From: Pelagicoccus albus
Lineage (GTDB): Bacteria > Verrucomicrobiota > Verrucomicrobiia > Opitutales > Opitutaceae
Assembly: GCF_014230145.1 (NCBI RefSeq)
Contig: NZ_JACHVC010000013.1
Location: 620,001-684,000 of the forward strand
Direction of reading: 5' to 3'
Length of the DNA stretch: 64,000 bases
A program made the position numbers and the translations under genes. Below are positions 17,904-27,615 of the stretch, in pieces. Position 1 is the stretch's first letter. Each line of letters starts with the position of its first letter. Under the pieces are notes generated by a model, which saw only the letters and a program-made list of their open reading frames with translations, was not told the DNA's origin and did no database searches.

Positions 17904-18910
17904 TACGCATCTACCTCTTCCCAGCTGAAATCGAAATCTACCCAATCCAATTCGTCCGGAGACAAATCGCTCAACTCGCCAACCTCCAGAAGCTGTTCGA
18001 TCAATTCACTCACTTCCTCTCGCGAGACTTTACCCCAAGTTTCCCTGATCTCGGGACGCCGTCCCGAAATAACCCCTTCCTCGATCAAAACGCTTCGAGA
18101 CCAATCCATGAAATCAGGATCCATCTTGGGATTTCGCTTAGCTATCAACTCGTGCGTCGAACTGGGATCTGCCTCTAAATATCCCTTCCATCCAGCCATC
18201 GACGCTTCGAAAAAACGGAGCAAGGCATCCTTGTTCGCCTCCAACGTTTCGCGACTCGTGTAAAGCACATGCGGCGGATCATATCCGGCATCGGCAACTA
18301 TCAGCGTCCGCGTCTCCATGCCTTGCCGCTTCACGTGATAAGGTTCGCTGGTTATGTAACATTGCTGGGCATCGAGCTCTCCCGACACAAATTGTGCCAT
18401 TCCCCAGTTATGAGGAATGAGCCGCATCTTGATTCCAAAATGCGACTGCAGATAATTGACGTAGGGAGCGTAGATCGTGGCCATGACCCGCTTTCCATCC
18501 AAATCAGCAAAATCATGAATATCGCTACCCGCAGGAACCATGATCCCGCTCGGCGCGTGCTCGGAGTACTTTCCGATCACAACCAAGGGCAACCCCTTCT
18601 CCACCGCGGCTGCCAGTAGATCCAAGCGAGTAATGCCTACGGTGGCTTCGCCTTTGGCTACCTTTTGCAAAAACGGAAGGTTCGGAGCCGTATCAAGGAT
18701 CGTAACTCTCAAGTCCGCCCGATCGTAGAGTCCTTCCGCCAGAGCAAAATAAAACCCACCCTGCTCCGGCTGGGCGTACCAATCCGGTTGCAGAGAAATC
18801 GGAACAACCTCCGCCCCCGAGTTCTCTTCCGTATCCCGATCGCCACAAGCCACCAGAAAGAGGCAACCCGCAATCGCCCCCAATTTCTGGATACGAGAGA
18901 ATCTAGGCAT
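17903..18910 (-). CDS. NMT1/THI5-like ABC substrate-binding lipoprotein
   Basis: 335 residues; lipobox LVACG. It has the paralogue signature LQPDWYAQPEQGGFYFALAEG and the segments SEPYHVKRQGMETRTL and YDPPHVLYTSRE. The ATG at 18910 shares one base with the stop of the next upstream gene (TGATG), and its own stop overlaps the ATPase start. Thus SBP-SBP-ATPase (18910 to 17085) is a tight minus-strand operon with two different binding proteins feeding one ATPase. The ligand is unknown. Confidence 0.87.
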   Translation of the reverse strand: MPRFSRIQKLGAIAGCLFLVACGDRDTEENSGAEVVPISLQPDWYAQPEQGGFYFALAEGLYDRADLRVTILDTAPNLPFLQKVAKGEATVGITRLDLLAAAVEKGLPLVVIGKYSEHAPSGIMVPAGSDIHDFADLDGKRVMATIYAPYVNYLQSHFGIKMRLIPHNWGMAQFVSGELDAQQCYITSEPYHVKRQGMETRTLIVADAGYDPPHVLYTSRETLEANKDALLRFFEASMAGWKGYLEADPSSTHELIAKRNPKMDPDFMDWSRSVLIEEGVISGRRPEIRETWGKVSREEVSELIEQLLEVGELSDLSPDELDWVDFDFSWEEVDA

Positions 18911-19905
18911 CAAAGCGACTCCAAAAAGCTCAGGTCCGTTGACGCTTCAATATCGATTTTCTTCTTCAGGAAACCGATTTCATAAAGCTCGTTCATCACT
19001 TCGTCCAATCGCGCCACGTCTAGCCAACCGATACCGTGAGGATTCTCTTTACCCTCGATTAGCTTCTCCCTGATCATTACCTCCCGTGCGAAGTCCATTC
19101 CCGCTTCGTCCAAAGTCGGGTTCATTTGTTTGATCATATCGTGGGCCGCAGTTACGTCCTCCGCGGTGAGATAGTCTTCCCAACCAGCAATCATTCCCCG
19201 CAAGAAACCTTTCACGATTTCCGGATTCTTTTCTGCGTAGCTCTTGCGAACTCCGATCACTCGAAAAAGGTCAAAGCCGATGGAGGATAGCGTCATAGTC
19301 CTAACCTTTATTCCTTCACGATCCGCATAAAAAGGCTCGTTCGTGATGAAACACTGCTGGGCGATTTCTGGATCCGAAAGAAAGAGAGCCGCATTGCCGC
19401 TTAACGGTATTAGCGAGAAATCGATATCGAACTTCTTCTTGATCACTTCGAGAAATGGAATCCCTGGCCGTGCCATCACACGGCGTCCATCCAAGTCTGC
19501 CATCGTCATTACTGGACTACTTTCCCGCACCATTATGGCCTGGGGATCGTGCTGCATATAGGCCGCTACCAGCACGATCGGAAATCCCTTTTCGATAAGG
19601 GCTAAGGATTCTTCCAAACGAAGATCCGCGATATCAGCTTCTCCTGCCGCAAGCATAGCGCCTGCCGTGTTTTGAGGCCCACCATTTTTCAAGGTCACCT
19701 CTAAACCCTCGTTGGCAAAATGCCCGGCCACCACGCCTTGGAAAAAGCCACCTCGCTCCGGCTGCGCATACCAGCCCATCTGAAAACGTACTTTCTTAGC
19801 GCCATCTTCTGACTCCTTTTCACCACAGCCCGCGAGGCAAAGCAGAGCTGAAAATGCAAATAGCGGATACACCCAGTGTTTCATCATCGTACGTAGCGGG
19901 AACAT
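18910..19905 (-). CDS. NMT1/THI5-like ABC substrate-binding lipoprotein
   Basis: 331 residues; lipoprotein signal with LAGCG. It shows the paralogue signature MGWYAQPERGGFFQGVVAG and the segment NEPFYADREGIKVRTM. It is the first gene of the SBP-SBP-ATPase operon. In-frame ATGs at 19887 and 19884 would give a shorter signal (MMKHWVYPLF...) and are possible starts. It is divergent from the Rieske oxygenase gene at 20035 with 129 bases between them, so the two may be co-regulated from that gap. Confidence 0.85.
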   Translation of the reverse strand: MFPLRTMMKHWVYPLFAFSALLCLAGCGEKESEDGAKKVRFQMGWYAQPERGGFFQGVVAGHFANEGLEVTLKNGGPQNTAGAMLAAGEADIADLRLEESLALIEKGFPIVLVAAYMQHDPQAIMVRESSPVMTMADLDGRRVMARPGIPFLEVIKKKFDIDFSLIPLSGNAALFLSDPEIAQQCFITNEPFYADREGIKVRTMTLSSIGFDLFRVIGVRKSYAEKNPEIVKGFLRGMIAGWEDYLTAEDVTAAHDMIKQMNPTLDEAGMDFAREVMIREKLIEGKENPHGIGWLDVARLDEVMNELYEIGFLKKKIDIEASTDLSFLESL

Positions 19906-20034
19906 TGCCCCGCCGGGAGCAGTAGTTGCGCCAGACTATCCCTTCAGCGAGCGACTCCGCAACCTATTGGCGCAGACGTTGCTTGCTCGTGAGTTAACCC
20001 GCACCCGCTAATCTAAACCGACTGACACTTCGCC

Positions 20035-21177
20035 ATGCTAATTACGAAACAAGCCGTATTTAAACGCTTCTGGTATCCCATCGTGCCCATGGAAATGCTG
20101 AAGGAGGGCCCACAACCGTTTACGCTCATGGGCGAATCTATTGTTCTATGGGCTGACAACGAAGGGGCTCCCCGCGCCGCTATCGACCGATGCTGCCACC
20201 GCATGGCGAAACTATCGATTGGCTGGGTCGACACCGATGGTTGCATAACCTGCCCCTACCACGGCTGGCGTTTCGACGGCTCCGGCCAATGCCGCAGCGT
20301 TCCGCAAATCGGCGACAAGGTCCCTAACCACCAGCTGAAAATCAAAGCGTACTTGTGCGAAGAGAAATATGGATACGCTTGGGTGTGCCTGAGCGACGAC
20401 CCGATAAGTGGCATACCGGAGTTCGAAGAAGCAGGTGATCCCGATTTCCGCCAAGTCTTCGAGTTCTACGAAACATGGGACTGCGCCAGCATGCGTCTCA
20501 TGGAAAACTCTTTCGACGCCGCTCATATCGCCTTCGTGCATAAAGATTCATTTGGCGACATCAACAAACCTGTCCCGGAACTCGGCAAGCTCTACAAAAC
20601 GGAAAACGGGAGCTTCTACATGCTTAACAAAAACCGGGTCGACAATACCAAGGTGGATCGCTCCGTGACTGGCGAGGACGACGACGTCACCTATCGCACC
20701 ACTCGCACCGACTATTACCCACCCGTTATCCGCAAATCGAAAATCCACTACCCGGGCGGACTCATCCACTCCATCGTAACCTGTGCCACACCGATTGCCG
20801 ACGGAACCATGCAACTTTGCCAATGGGTCTACCGTAACGATACAGAGGAAGACGTGCCGGCCGAAAAAGTGGTCGCCTTCGACCGTATCGTCACCATCGA
20901 AGATCGCCACATCCTCGAGTCGTGCGATCCAGATGTACCCATAGATCAATCACGTCGAGCAGAACTGCACATGGCATCGGATCGTCCAGGCATGCTGATT
21001 CGCAACATCCTGATGGAGCTTCTCAAGGAAAACGGAGAACAAGAGGTCTACGGCGATCACTTCATCCAATACGAGACGCCAGAGAATATCGAATACCGGA
21101 AAAACGAGGTCGACCCTGTCAAAATGCCGGAGGAAACAGGCAAGCCAGCCTCCTCCCCTGTGGACAAAAGCGTTTAG
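20035..21177 (+). CDS. Rieske non-haem iron oxygenase (alpha subunit-like)
   Basis: 380 residues. The Rieske [2Fe-2S] ligands are Cys53, His55, Cys73 and His76 (CxH-x17-CPYH). The mononuclear iron site is the Asp161-x2-His164-x4-His169 pattern in SFDAAHIAFVH. The length and layout match single-component-type oxygenases of the pheophorbide a oxygenase/TIC55 group and various demethylases. It would need a separate reductase, which is not present in the window. It is followed by a FAD oxidase after 15 bases, so the pair may hydroxylate and then oxidise the same substrate. Substrate unknown. Confidence 0.88.
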   Translation: MLITKQAVFKRFWYPIVPMEMLKEGPQPFTLMGESIVLWADNEGAPRAAIDRCCHRMAKLSIGWVDTDGCITCPYHGWRFDGSGQCRSVPQIGDKVPNHQLKIKAYLCEEKYGYAWVCLSDDPISGIPEFEEAGDPDFRQVFEFYETWDCASMRLMENSFDAAHIAFVHKDSFGDINKPVPELGKLYKTENGSFYMLNKNRVDNTKVDRSVTGEDDDVTYRTTRTDYYPPVIRKSKIHYPGGLIHSIVTCATPIADGTMQLCQWVYRNDTEEDVPAEKVVAFDRIVTIEDRHILESCDPDVPIDQSRRAELHMASDRPGMLIRNILMELLKENGEQEVYGDHFIQYETPENIEYRKNEVDPVKMPEETGKPASSPVDKSV

Positions 21178-21192
21178 GGCACGAATTCCGCA

Positions 21193-22524
21193 ATGCCGCT
21201 TCCCGCCGAATTTTCGCAAAAACTTGCCGAGATCGTTCCAGCCGAGGACTTGAATACCGAACCGGAGTCGGTTCGGAAACGGTCACGAGACTACTACTGG
21301 TTCTCTCCACGACTCGAACGTGAGCTCGCTGAAAACACGGCGGACGCGGTATACACAGTCCGTGACATGGAGACCCTGCGATCTGTCGTCTCCTTAGCCT
21401 GCAAACACAAAGTCCCCCTCCACCTCCGCGGAGGCGCTACAGGTAACTTCGGACAAGCGGTGCCCTTATGCGATGGGCTGCTAATCGATTTTAGTTCCTT
21501 CGATCAAATCATCGCGGTCGAGGGCAACACCATAAAAGCCCAAGCCGGAGCCCGCTGCCGAGCGATCGAAGACGCCGCCCGTGCCGCCGGCTACGAGATG
21601 CCGTGCTACCCATCGACTTGGGCGAAGGCAACCATTGCAGGTTTCGCGGTAGGCGGATCCGGAGGAGTGGGAGGGATGCGCAACGGCCTACTGCAACACA
21701 ACAACATGGTAGAGCAGATCAAGCTGCTCACCATCGAAGAAGAGCCACAAGAAATCGTCCTTTCCGGAAGCGATACGACTGACCTTATCCACTCCTTTGG
21801 CGCGGTTGCGTTAATCACAGAAGTATCGGTCCGTCTGGAACCCAAGGAATCCTGGGATCAAATTGTGGTGTGTGGAAACTCTTTCGTAGAGCTGTTCGCA
21901 TTTGCCGCCAGACTTGCTAACGACCGCAGCATTCCCCTTCGCACCATGTGCTTCTTGGAAAATCCGCTGCCGCATTACTGCATCCCGATACGCAAGCATC
22001 TTCCCGAGAACGCAAACGCTATCCTTCTAGAGGTTGCCCAATCCGGTACCGACTCGCTCAAAGCCTTGGCATTAGACAACGGATACACGGTTCCCTTCGA
22101 GATTCCGCACGCCGAACCAAGACGCAGCCCCATGCTTTCGGACTTCGTGCAGGGGCACAGTATCCTTTGGGCCTTAAAAGGCGACGAGCGACTGGCATCC
22201 CTTTCCGTATTTCTATCCTTCGATAATTGGAAAGAAGAACTGGAAACCATTCGGCCCAAACTCGGACACGAGTGCTTCATCCAAGCCGATTTTCACCGAA
22301 CAGCGGATCAGCTCTTCATGCAATGTTCGCTACTCTTCCCCTTCGTCGATGAACCGCACCTAGACGAAAGTCTCGAGAAGCTTCGCGAGATGGGAATACT
22401 ACGATTCAACAGCCACGATCCTTATATCGGCAGCAAACTGAATCCAGATAGACTCTCTGCGAAACAGAAGATGAAAAAGCGATTCGATCCGCACGAACTA
22501 CTCAGTCCTGGTCGTTTTGGCTAA
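21193..22524 (+). CDS. FAD-binding oxidase (FAD_binding_4, paralogue 5)
   Basis: 443 residues. It has the SRDYYWFSPRLEREL block, a more divergent FAD loop RGGATGNFGQAVP and a glycine-rich GGSGGVGGMRNGLLQHN segment. It pairs with the copy at 13617 (shared STWAK and EPRRSPMLSDFVQGHS). It lies 15 bases downstream of the Rieske oxygenase, so a sequential hydroxylation/oxidation pair is a reasonable inference. It converges on the binding protein gene at 22565. Confidence 0.85.
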   Translation: MPLPAEFSQKLAEIVPAEDLNTEPESVRKRSRDYYWFSPRLERELAENTADAVYTVRDMETLRSVVSLACKHKVPLHLRGGATGNFGQAVPLCDGLLIDFSSFDQIIAVEGNTIKAQAGARCRAIEDAARAAGYEMPCYPSTWAKATIAGFAVGGSGGVGGMRNGLLQHNNMVEQIKLLTIEEEPQEIVLSGSDTTDLIHSFGAVALITEVSVRLEPKESWDQIVVCGNSFVELFAFAARLANDRSIPLRTMCFLENPLPHYCIPIRKHLPENANAILLEVAQSGTDSLKALALDNGYTVPFEIPHAEPRRSPMLSDFVQGHSILWALKGDERLASLSVFLSFDNWKEELETIRPKLGHECFIQADFHRTADQLFMQCSLLFPFVDEPHLDESLEKLREMGILRFNSHDPYIGSKLNPDRLSAKQKMKKRFDPHELLSPGRFG

Positions 22525-22564
22525 GCGGAGAATCGGAGAACGAGCGGGCCTGCTTCTCAAGCCG

Positions 22565-23551
22565 CTAGATTCGTTCTCCAATACTGAAATCCACAAGCTC
22601 TTCGACCGAAAGGGAATCCCCCACCGCCCCAAGCGTCTTTAGGATAGAGAGTATCCGTTCCACCTTCTCTGGACTGATCTTCCCGAAATCGTCGCCGGTC
22701 CAAACTCCACTTTCTCCATACATCTTCGTTAGCTCATCGCGAGCCCAACGCATCGATTCGATCGAGCGGGCTGGATTCTCTTTGGCCAACCAAGCCAGTG
22801 TCTCCTCAGCATCCCCTCGCAAAAACTCGTCCCAACCTTTAAGCGAAGCTCGAACGACTTTGGCTACAAGTTCGGGATCCTGCTCAAGCAGATCGCGGCG
22901 GCAAAAGATAACCTCTGGATTCTCCCAGCCTGCTTTGCTCAGCTCCAAAATACGCACCGGCACGCCACGCTCTTTTAACGTATAAGGTTCGCTCGTCAGG
23001 AGTCCTTGTTGGATAAGATCATCTTGAGCCAAGAATTGGCCGAGCCCGAAGTCATGCGGCACAATGCGCATCTCGAGCTTGTATTCATGTTGTAAATATT
23101 TCAGCCAAAGATCTTCTCCGCGGGCCTTTACCATACGGTGATTGAGATCAGGAAAATCTTGAACTGGGTCATCCTCGTGAAGCAACAAAACCCGCAAAGT
23201 CGCCGGTCGGTAGGAGGCAACAGCCACAAGGGGTAAACCGCGATTAATCGCAACGCTCAGCTTTGCCAGTACAGAGATGCCAAAGTCCGCTTCACCGGCT
23301 GCCACGTGAGAATAGATATTCATACCCGCTGAAGCCGGACGGACTTCGACATCAATTCCCTCCTCTTCGAACAAACCGGATTCCGAAGCATGAAAGAAAC
23401 CTCCATCTTCAGGCTGAGGAGCCCAATTGGTCTGCAATACTAAGGGAGCATCGGAACGTGGCCCCTCCCTGCAGCCTACGAGAATCAGCAAATTCAAGAG
23501 CAGCGATATATAATAGAAGTGACCAAATTTTGTCGGAAGCATTCGTGGCAT
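22565..23551 (-). CDS. NMT1/THI5-like ABC substrate-binding lipoprotein
   Basis: 328 residues; lipobox LVGC. It is the most divergent of the five minus-strand paralogues: the signature reads LQTNWAPQPEDGGFFHASESG, with Tyr replaced, and the second segment is SEPYTLKERGVPVRIL. It stands alone, tail-to-tail with FAD oxidase 5, and probably uses the shared permease and ATPase. It closes the uptake/oxidation island; the TonB operon begins 120 bases further on. Confidence 0.85.
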   Translation of the reverse strand: MPRMLPTKFGHFYYISLLLNLLILVGCREGPRSDAPLVLQTNWAPQPEDGGFFHASESGLFEEEGIDVEVRPASAGMNIYSHVAAGEADFGISVLAKLSVAINRGLPLVAVASYRPATLRVLLLHEDDPVQDFPDLNHRMVKARGEDLWLKYLQHEYKLEMRIVPHDFGLGQFLAQDDLIQQGLLTSEPYTLKERGVPVRILELSKAGWENPEVIFCRRDLLEQDPELVAKVVRASLKGWDEFLRGDAEETLAWLAKENPARSIESMRWARDELTKMYGESGVWTGDDFGKISPEKVERILSILKTLGAVGDSLSVEELVDFSIGERI

Positions 23552-23672
23552 CGCCTTACCATAGCAGCCAAAATGCCAGCTCCGTTTTAGCGTTTAAGCC
23601 GATCTTATAACATCCTTCAAAAAAAGTTACGTATGCCACTTTCTGGCACGCGAGCAGCTAGAAGCTGGCCCC

Positions 23673-24449
23673 ATGGGAAGACCTCGCCGATTCATCCAAG
23701 CTGCCGCTCTCGCCTCCATCTGCTCATCACTCATTCCAGCAACTGGGTTCGCGCAGACTGACGCTTCAACCATAGAAATGAAAATCCTACAGTGGATGGA
23801 AACCGAGCGATTGATCTCGGAAGAATCTACTGAATGGGAATCCGAAAAAGCAGTCATCGAAGATATGATCTCTTTGATGGAAACAGACAAAGCGTCTCTG
23901 CAGGAGAAAATCGACAGCGCCAACGAGCTCAGTTCCGCCGCCGATGAAGAGCGTGCCGCAATCGTTGAGGAAAAAGATAAGCTCACTGCTACGGCAGATG
24001 CCTATGTATCCATAATCTCAGATGCGGAAGCAAAAACGCGTGAGCTGATTCCGATGCTGCCTCCTCCCTTCACCGAGGAAATCAAGCCTTTGATCTCGCG
24101 CCTTCCCGAAGATTCCAGCACCACAAAGCTCTCCCTTTCACAACGTACTCAAAACGTAGTCGGTATCCTATCGCAGGTAGATAAGTTTAATTCGGGAGTC
24201 ACCTACCTGAGCGAAATCAAAAAGGTCAGCGATGACCAAAGCCTCGAAGTTCACACCCTTTATTTCGGTTTAGCCGCAGCCTATTTCGTAGATACCCAAG
24301 GAGTTACCGCAGGATACGGCACACCTAGCCCAGAGGGTTGGGAGTGGACGACCGACACCGACTTGGCCCCGGACATCCAAAAACTCCTAGCAATATACCA
24401 GCAGACTTCCCAAGCGGAGTTCATCGAACTTCCAGTGAGTATCTACTGA
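23673..24449 (+). CDS. DUF3450 family periplasmic protein of TonB operon
   Basis: 258 residues with a signal peptide (LASICSSLIPATGFAQ). Most of the mature first half is a long charged coiled coil (residues ~35-110), followed by the DUF3450 core with PMLPPPFTEEIKPLISRLP and ending in an aromatic-rich TPEGWEWT-like segment. DUF3450 proteins are found almost always next to TtpC/ExbB/ExbD/TonB genes in marine bacteria and are thought to help TonB-dependent uptake. It heads the six-gene run to 28995. Exact role unknown. Confidence 0.85.
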   Translation: MGRPRRFIQAAALASICSSLIPATGFAQTDASTIEMKILQWMETERLISEESTEWESEKAVIEDMISLMETDKASLQEKIDSANELSSAADEERAAIVEEKDKLTATADAYVSIISDAEAKTRELIPMLPPPFTEEIKPLISRLPEDSSTTKLSLSQRTQNVVGILSQVDKFNSGVTYLSEIKKVSDDQSLEVHTLYFGLAAAYFVDTQGVTAGYGTPSPEGWEWTTDTDLAPDIQKLLAIYQQTSQAEFIELPVSIY

Positions 24450-24487
24450 TCCACTACACCATTCCTGCCGAAACCTGATCGCTCGTC

Positions 24488-25879
24488 ATGTTCAAATTTT
24501 CCACCCTACTTTCTTCTGCGATATTGATCGCAACTCCTGCACTGCTTGCCGCTCAGACACTGAGTCAAACGGATAAGGAAATCGAATCCAAGCTAGCTGA
24601 CGCCCTCTCTCGCCTTTCTTCGGCTCGAGCCGAAATACGCGACGAAAAGGTGCCTCTCTCCCGCAAGCTCAACGAGCTGCAGGCCGAGATCAAAACTCTG
24701 GACAAAGAAGCGGAACGCATCGATCGCCTCCGCGAAAACAGTAATTTCGACCTGACCAAAATGCAGGAGTCTGTGAAGGCTCGTCAGGAAGAAATCCAGT
24801 TCGCGTCCAACCTGCTCCTCGAATACGCAAGAGGCCTCGAAACGCGGGCATCCATCGCCGAGCTAAGCACGCTCGAACCGCTGATCGACGAGTCGCTCCT
24901 CGCCGCCGACGTAGAAGACGGCACGGGTCTTAACAAGCAAGCGGAGATCATGATGATCGGTCTGGATCGCGCCAAAGAGCTGGTCGGAGGACAGATTATA
25001 CAAGGGGAAGCCATTCTCCCCACCGGAGCATTCGAAGACGGTAAGTTCATACTCTTCGGCCCAATCACCTACTTCAGTTCCGATAAATCCGGCCTAGGTG
25101 GCATCGCTCAGCGGGGAGCGTCCTCAGAGCCGAGCGTAGTGGATATCGGAATACCGGATGCGGACGAATCGATTGCAACGCTTGCCAGCAGCAAGTCTGG
25201 AAAACTCCCAGTAGACTCTACCATCGGCAACGCTATCGCTCTCGCCTCTACCGAAGAAACGATCCCCGAGCATATCGCCAAGGGCGGTATTTGGGTATAT
25301 CCAATTCTTGGATTCGCCCTTCTCGCTACCATGGTCGCTGGATTCAAGGCCTTGGAAATTTACTCTATAAAGCGTCCAGCCGACTCGGAAATCGGAAAGC
25401 TGTTCTCGGCGATCACTTCTGCTGACCAGGAAAAAGCATTGCATATCGCGAACGCAATGCCCGGCCCGCTTGGTAAAATGTTCCAAGCTGGCTCCAAGAA
25501 TATTTTCGAGAGCAAGGAGACAGTTGAAGAAGTTCTCTACGAGGAGATGCTGGAGACGAAGCCGAAGATCAACCGAATGCTTCCCTTCATCGCAGTCACC
25601 GCTGCGACCGCTCCGCTGATGGGTCTCCTGGGAACCGTTACCGGTATGATCAACACCTTCAAGCTGATCACCATCTTCGGCACCGGCGACGCGAAATCAC
25701 TTTCTTCAGGCATCTCCGAAGCTCTTATCACCACAGAGTTTGGTCTGATCGTCGCCATCCCAGCTCTCATCATGCACGCTATCCTATCAAGGAGGGCCGG
25801 AGCTATGATAGGTGACATGGAGAAGTCGGGAGTCGCCTTTATCAATGCCCTGCCTAAGAAGGAAAAGAGCGCCAGCTAG
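24488..25879 (+). CDS. TtpC-like MotA/TolQ/ExbB proton channel protein
   Basis: 463 residues. After a signal peptide (to about residue 22, LLAAQ) there is a periplasmic coiled coil (residues 30-120) and a soluble region, then a MotA/TolQ/ExbB domain in the last ~200 residues. The ExbB core segment is TAATAPLMGLLGTVTGMINTF, followed by [21 protein letters not shown]. This matches TtpC, the extra ExbB-like component of Vibrio TonB2 systems, which energises outer-membrane receptors with the proton gradient. It is followed after 23 bases by a second, short ExbB. Confidence 0.88.
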   Translation: MFKFSTLLSSAILIATPALLAAQTLSQTDKEIESKLADALSRLSSARAEIRDEKVPLSRKLNELQAEIKTLDKEAERIDRLRENSNFDLTKMQESVKARQEEIQFASNLLLEYARGLETRASIAELSTLEPLIDESLLAADVEDGTGLNKQAEIMMIGLDRAKELVGGQIIQGEAILPTGAFEDGKFILFGPITYFSSDKSGLGGIAQRGASSEPSVVDIGIPDADESIATLASSKSGKLPVDSTIGNAIALASTEETIPEHIAKGGIWVYPILGFALLATMVAGFKALEIYSIKRPADSEIGKLFSAITSADQEKALHIANAMPGPLGKMFQAGSKNIFESKETVEEVLYEEMLETKPKINRMLPFIAVTAATAPLMGLLGTVTGMINTFKLITIFGTGDAKSLSSGISEALITTEFGLIVAIPALIMHAILSRRAGAMIGDMEKSGVAFINALPKKEKSAS

Positions 25880-25902
25880 GAACGAATCTTAACCTAAGTT
25901 CC

Positions 25903-26505
25903 ATGAGTAGCTCATTCTACGAATCGATGATAGAGATCTGGACCGGCGGCGGCTGGCTCATGATCCCTCTAGCGATTCTCGTGATCGTTATTTATTACGT
26001 CCTCTTTGACACCTGGGGCTTTCTCTCTCGAAACAACTTCTATCGGGAAGACCCCAACGCCTGGGAGCATTGGATTGATCGCCCGGAAGATTCCCAAGGC
26101 GAGATTGGGCACATCTTGCGCTACGTTCGTGGAGATCGCCTCCCTATCGCCGATATGCGCTGGCGCTTCGAGGAAGTTCGCATCGCCCTCCTCAAGCCGA
26201 TAACCCGTCGCATCATTTTTGGAAGTATCCTGACAGGTACCGCTCCCCTAACCGGTCTGCTCGGTACTGTGGCCGGGATGCTCAGCACATTTGGCGGACT
26301 CTCCACAGGAGCGGGAGGCGAGACCGTGGACGTGGTAGCCGGAGGCATCTCTCAAGCCCTCATCACTACGCAAGCAGGCCTCATCGTCGCGATCCCCGCC
26401 TACATCATAATCGCCTCAATCAAGCGCCGACGAGACGAGATGGAGCTGTTCCTCTCCAAACTCGAAACCTACACCGTCAAGCGCGTAGAACATCTTCGCA
26501 AGTAA
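25903..26505 (+). CDS. exbB: ExbB-like biopolymer transport protein
   Basis: 200 residues with three membrane helices. The ExbB/TolQ signature is [20 protein letters not shown], followed by [21 protein letters not shown]. It is of the short ExbB2 type and would form the proton-conducting pentamer with ExbD at its core in the inner membrane. It is the third gene of the operon, 11 bases before exbD. Confidence 0.9.
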   Translation: MSSSFYESMIEIWTGGGWLMIPLAILVIVIYYVLFDTWGFLSRNNFYREDPNAWEHWIDRPEDSQGEIGHILRYVRGDRLPIADMRWRFEEVRIALLKPITRRIIFGSILTGTAPLTGLLGTVAGMLSTFGGLSTGAGGETVDVVAGGISQALITTQAGLIVAIPAYIIIASIKRRRDEMELFLSKLETYTVKRVEHLRK

Positions 26506-26516
26506 CCACCCACCGC

Positions 26517-26921
26517 ATGAGAAACAGACCGTCACTAGACGATTCCGACAATCAAACCGATGAGCTAAACATCTCTCCGCTCATCGATATGGTATTCATT
26601 CTCTTGATCTTCTTTATCGTGACCACGGTATTCGTTGAAGAAACAGGTGTGGACGTTAACAAGCCGCAAGCTGCCTCCGCAGTAGATCTTGAGAAAAACA
26701 GTATCCTGATCGCAATTACAGATACAGGCAAGGTTGTGTACGGGGGACGAGAAATCGGTCTCTCCGGAGTTCGCTCTATCGTCCGTCGCAATACACAACG
26801 CGAGATGATGCCAGTAATTATTCAAGCCGATCGCAACGTACCCACGCACCTGCTGGTAGGGGTGATCGACGAATCTAAGTTGGCCGGAGCCGAATCGGTC
26901 AGCATTTCGACCGAGAATTAG
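26517..26921 (+). CDS. exbD: ExbD-like biopolymer transport protein
   Basis: 134 residues. A short cytoplasmic tail is followed by one membrane helix beginning [17 protein letters not shown], where the Asp is the conserved proton-carrying residue of ExbD/TolR. The periplasmic domain ends in a typical [15 protein letters not shown] segment. It works with ExbB at 25903 to energise TonB at 26938. Gene spacing (11 and 16 bases) supports one transcript. Confidence 0.92.
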   Translation: MRNRPSLDDSDNQTDELNISPLIDMVFILLIFFIVTTVFVEETGVDVNKPQAASAVDLEKNSILIAITDTGKVVYGGREIGLSGVRSIVRRNTQREMMPVIIQADRNVPTHLLVGVIDESKLAGAESVSISTEN

Positions 26922-26937
26922 TCGGCACCTGGATTCC

Positions 26938-27612
26938 ATGAAGTTGGCACAAGACAGTAGCGGATATCGCTCGCCGAGCTACAAGCAAGGCCTAGCCATA
27001 CGCGTTGCGCTCACCTTACTGATGGGCTTGGCAATCTTTGCCCTGCTTCCCTTCACACAGCTTATAACCGCTCTGAGTCAGAGCGACAGCACCGTGCGAT
27101 CGGTGGAAGTTACGCTCCCTCCTCCGCCGCCCCCACCGCCGGAGCCGCCACCGCCAGAACAAGAGGCAGTGGAAGAACCGCCTCCGCAGATGACGCCGCC
27201 GCCGCCGCCAATCTCTCTCGCAGCCCTCGATTTGGCCCTCAACCCAGGGATGGGTGACGCGATGGCTGCTGCCATGCAAGTCGGAGGCTTCGGCGTCCAG
27301 CCGGATGCCATCTCTGAAATGCAGATCTTCTCGATCGCAGATCTCGACGAGCAGCCTCGTTTCGTCAGCGGCCGCCCTGTCCAACTTCCTTACTCTATGC
27401 AGCAGGGACGGATCCCCGGCCGGGCTCGCATTAAAATTCTATTGGGTCCCGAAGGACGGATTCTGGCAGCCAACCTAGTCGAGTCCAATCACCCCGACTA
27501 CGGACCCGCCGCCCTGTCTACCGTTAAGTCCTGGGTCTTCACGCCACCAACCAAGGACGGAGAGCCCGTCCGTGCTGAATACATCCTTCCAGTCTCAAGC
27601 AAAATTCGATAA
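26938..27612 (+). CDS. tonB: TonB family energy-transducer protein
   Basis: 224 residues: one N-terminal membrane helix (residues ~20-45), a proline-rich spacer (residues ~58-95, runs of up to eight prolines interrupted by Glu) and a C-terminal TonB box-binding domain with GRARIKILLGPEGRIL and AALSTVKSWVFTPPTKDGEPV. It spans the periplasm to drive TonB-dependent receptors. No receptor gene is adjacent, so its clients must be elsewhere in the genome. The next gene, a TPR protein, begins 3 bases after the stop. Confidence 0.9.
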   Translation: MKLAQDSSGYRSPSYKQGLAIRVALTLLMGLAIFALLPFTQLITALSQSDSTVRSVEVTLPPPPPPPPEPPPPEQEAVEEPPPQMTPPPPPISLAALDLALNPGMGDAMAAAMQVGGFGVQPDAISEMQIFSIADLDEQPRFVSGRPVQLPYSMQQGRIPGRARIKILLGPEGRILAANLVESNHPDYGPAALSTVKSWVFTPPTKDGEPVRAEYILPVSSKIR

Positions 27613-27615
27613 GCC

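Noticed and set aside
27100-27215. CCG/CCT-rich repeat tract
   Set aside because: It encodes the normal proline-rich spacer of TonB, not a separate DNA repeat element.
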